A DNA stretch of 64,000 bases, taken from Paenibacillus anaericanus. Its GTDB lineage: Bacteria > Bacillota > Bacilli > Paenibacillales > Paenibacillaceae. The position numbers and the translations under genes were made by a program. Location of the stretch: assembly GCF_003994475.1 (NCBI RefSeq), contig NZ_RZNY01000006.1, positions 62,001 through 126,000 on the forward strand. Reading direction: 5' to 3'. Of the stretch, positions 62,181-64,000 are shown one piece after another. Each line of letters begins with the position of its first letter. Position 1 is the first letter of the stretch. Below the pieces are notes generated by a model. That model saw nothing but the letters and a program-made list of their open reading frames with translations, was not told where the DNA came from and ran no database searches.

Positions 62181-63605
62181 ATGAACAAATTGCAGCATAA
62201 CACCGTGCGTGTACTCTCTTCTGTATTATCGGCAGCAATGATATCGATTTGCACGATGTGGGTAGCTCCCGCTTCCGTCCAAGCCAGTCAAAGTCAAACC
62301 CAGTTGGCTAGAGAAATTCCAATAGAAGTGTCGATAGAAGGCAGCATCCCGGAATGGTCAACTACTCCTTTCGTACTTAACGGAACAACCTATGTCCCCC
62401 TGCGGGAAACTGCACAATTACTTGGAGCAACGATACGATGGAATACAGCAAATCGCGCGTCAGAATTGAACATTCATGGCGACATCATACTACATCGACC
62501 AGGAACAGCTGTCTTCGATGTAAATGGATATAAACTTCAAGCTCCCTCTGTTTCCCTAACTAGACAAGGAACCACGATGGTGCCTCTCAAGTCGTTAGCC
62601 GATGCGCTAAAGGCCACTGTCAAATATACAACTCAACCCGTTAAAACAATCGATATTTCACAGGATCCGGTTTCAATGTTAACTAAGGAAACCGAAGACG
62701 TGGACAATTATTTAAAAACACAAGGCTATTCAGGAATGGTACTCGTGGCCAAGAACGGCGAGGTTCTCCTACGCAAAGGTTATGGCTATGGGGATGAGTA
62801 CAAACTGAACCGCCCCGACAAAGAAACGCGAATCGCTTCATTAACCAAATCTTTTACGGCTGCTGCGATCATGAAGTTAACTGAGGAAGGAAAATTACGA
62901 CTAGACGATACTTTAGAGACTTATGTTCCTGGTTTCCCTGGTGGGAAAGAAATTACGTTACATATGCTACTCTCGCATACATCTGGTGCGCCAGCCAATT
63001 TCACACGAACAAAAGGTATGACTCTTCAACAGACCGTAGATGAGCTTAAGAAAAAAAATCTCGATTTCAAGCCAGGCACTGACTTCAAGTACAGCAATGG
63101 TGGTTATGTGCTACTTGCCTACATCATTGAGCATACATCCGGAACTAGCTATGGTGAATATCTGAATCAGTCATTTATAAGTCCACTTGGAATGACACAC
63201 ACGGGTGAAGCTACTCCAACTAAGAACATCACCAAAGGTTATGTGGAGTCAAAAGGACAATGGAAGCTAGCCGACTATTACGTCTCACAATCTGGAACCG
63301 GCACCCTATATTCTACGGTTGATGATCTTCTGAAGTGGGATAATGCGCTAAACACCGAGCAATTACTTAGTCAAGAATCTCTTGAGCAGATGTTCACTCC
63401 TTATTCAAGTAAAAATTATGGATACGGATGGATGATTAAAAACCTTGATGGCGATAAGATCGTCTTTCATAACGGTAGCGGAACAGGATACTCTACAGGC
63501 CTTTCAAGAGAACCTGATGGTGGCATTACCATCATTCTACTTGGTAACCATGCCGGTATGGATATGCTGAATCTACTCGACGGTGTGCGAGACAACGTTC
63601 ACTAA
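62181..63605 (+). CDS. Secreted serine hydrolase (class C beta-lactamase fold) with copper-amine-oxidase-like N-domain
   Basis: A 474-aa secreted protein. A signal peptide spans about residues 1-34. Residues 40-160 form a copper amine oxidase N1-like stalk domain (VPLRETAQLLGATIRWN, VPLKSLADALKATVKY), common in Paenibacillus surface proteins. The C-terminal domain is of the beta-lactamase/DD-peptidase family: Ser220 and Lys223 in the SxxK motif ASLTKSF, YSN at about 305-307 and HNGSGTGYSTG as the KTG-like box. It probably cleaves a cell-wall or peptide substrate; antibiotic resistance is not implied. AAAGGAG lies 9 nt before the ATG at 62181. It is divergent from smc and separates it from rnc. 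Confidence 0.88.
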   Translation: MNKLQHNTVRVLSSVLSAAMISICTMWVAPASVQASQSQTQLAREIPIEVSIEGSIPEWSTTPFVLNGTTYVPLRETAQLLGATIRWNTANRASELNIHGDIILHRPGTAVFDVNGYKLQAPSVSLTRQGTTMVPLKSLADALKATVKYTTQPVKTIDISQDPVSMLTKETEDVDNYLKTQGYSGMVLVAKNGEVLLRKGYGYGDEYKLNRPDKETRIASLTKSFTAAAIMKLTEEGKLRLDDTLETYVPGFPGGKEITLHMLLSHTSGAPANFTRTKGMTLQQTVDELKKKNLDFKPGTDFKYSNGGYVLLAYIIEHTSGTSYGEYLNQSFISPLGMTHTGEATPTKNITKGYVESKGQWKLADYYVSQSGTGTLYSTVDDLLKWDNALNTEQLLSQESLEQMFTPYSSKNYGYGWMIKNLDGDKIVFHNGSGTGYSTGLSREPDGGITIILLGNHAGMDMLNLLDGVRDNVH

Positions 63606-63618
63606 TTCCTAAACATAC

Positions 63619-63662
63619 AAAGTCCCCGCCTCTAATTTGAACTCATTAGAGACGGGGACTTC
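63619..63662. terminator. Bidirectional terminator between serine hydrolase and rnc
   Basis: A 16-nt stem (AGTCCCCGCCTCTAAT at 63621-63636 with 63645-63660) has one mismatch and an 8-nt loop. The genes converge here. The flanks have short T or A stretches only, so termination may be moderate in either direction. Confidence 0.7.
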
Positions 63663-63667
63663 GTATT

Positions 63668-64000
63668 TCATTGTTTGTTTTCTTGTGTTGTCTTCAACCG
63701 ATCCAGCGCCACAGCAGCAGCCTGCTGTTCGGCTTCCTTCTTGGAACGTCCAGATCCCCGACCAAGTGCAAGACCTTCCATGAACACTTCCGAGACAAAC
63801 TCTCGTTCATGAGCGGGTCCCCGCTCTTCGATAACACGATACTCAAGAATACCCATATTGTGATGTTGGGTTAACTCCTGTAATTCCGTCTTAAAATCAG
63901 TTGTCTGTAATCTACCATTTAAAGTGAACTGAGAAAAAACATAACTATGAAGGAAAGCGACGACGGCATCCAAACCTTGATCCAAATATAACGCACCTAC
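63668..64000 (-). CDS. rnc: Ribonuclease III, C-terminal part (cut by window edge)
   Basis: The last 110 codons of RNase III; the 5' part lies outside the window. The visible part begins VGALYLDQGLDAV, the end of the catalytic domain, and then carries the double-stranded-RNA-binding domain with DFKTELQELTQHHNMGILEY, VFMEGLALGRGSGRSKKEAE and QQAAAVALDRL. RNase III processes rRNA and other RNAs. It is normally directly upstream of smc. Confidence 0.95.
   Translation of the reverse strand, partial: VGALYLDQGLDAVVAFLHSYVFSQFTLNGRLQTTDFKTELQELTQHHNMGILEYRVIEERGPAHEREFVSEVFMEGLALGRGSGRSKKEAEQQAAAVALDRLKTTQENKQ

Overview
The window is a stretch of Firmicutes chromosome, most likely from Paenibacillus or a close relative. 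Supporting signs are strong AGGAGG-type ribosome binding sites, B. subtilis-like genes (sigD, swrD, fliY, cheC/cheD, tagO-like, rbgA), and a gene order that follows B. subtilis from rnc-smc-ftsY to rpsB. The species call is inference, because there is no rRNA here and no search was run. Almost everything lies on the minus strand, so the operons read from high to low coordinates. Only comM (42.7-44.3 kb) and a serine hydrolase (62.2-63.6 kb) are on the plus strand.

Region 166-32586 is one fla/che super-operon of 36 tightly packed genes, often with ATGA-type overlaps: flgB-flgC-fliE-fliF-fliG-fliH-fliI-fliJ-motE-like-fliK-flgD-(TIGR02530)-flgE-swrD-fliL-fliM-fliY-cheY-fliO-fliP-fliQ-fliR-flhB-flhA-flhF-flhG-cheB-cheA-cheW-cheC-cheD-(membrane protein)-sigD-FapA-like-(106 aa)-SwrB-like-MltG-like. 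It ends at a terminator just before rpsB, which has its own promoter and leader. The operon encodes the rod, the hook, the MS and C rings, the type III export gate and its ATPase, the adaptation and signalling proteins, and the sigma factor for late flagellar genes. The 366-nt gap upstream of flgB carries several Spo0A-box-like heptamers.

Region 32.9-42.1 kb holds hslV-hslU, trmFO, topA, dprA and sucC-sucD. The codV and codY genes found here in B. subtilis are missing. sucC has a probable CcpA operator (cre) in its promoter. Region 42.2-48.5 kb has comM, yraN, a FlhB-C-terminal-like and FliK-like pair (YlqH/YlqG type) and rnhB, plus two gene-poor stretches with repeats and one possible pseudogene relic.

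Region 48.5-64.0 kb holds a TagO-like transferase, rbgA, lepB, rplS, a 37-codon gene, trmD, rimM, khpA, rpsP, ffh, ylxM, a hemolysin III family gene, ftsY, smc, the divergent serine hydrolase and the 3' part of rnc. A 440-bp array of small GC-rich hairpins separates ftsY from smc. No tRNA, rRNA, prophage, insertion sequence or CRISPR array was seen. I found no clearly new multi-gene system. The best leads are the hairpin array, the Spo0A-like boxes before flgB, the second FliK/FlhB-like pair, an in-operon structured gap before flgE and the unannotated 37-residue gene.
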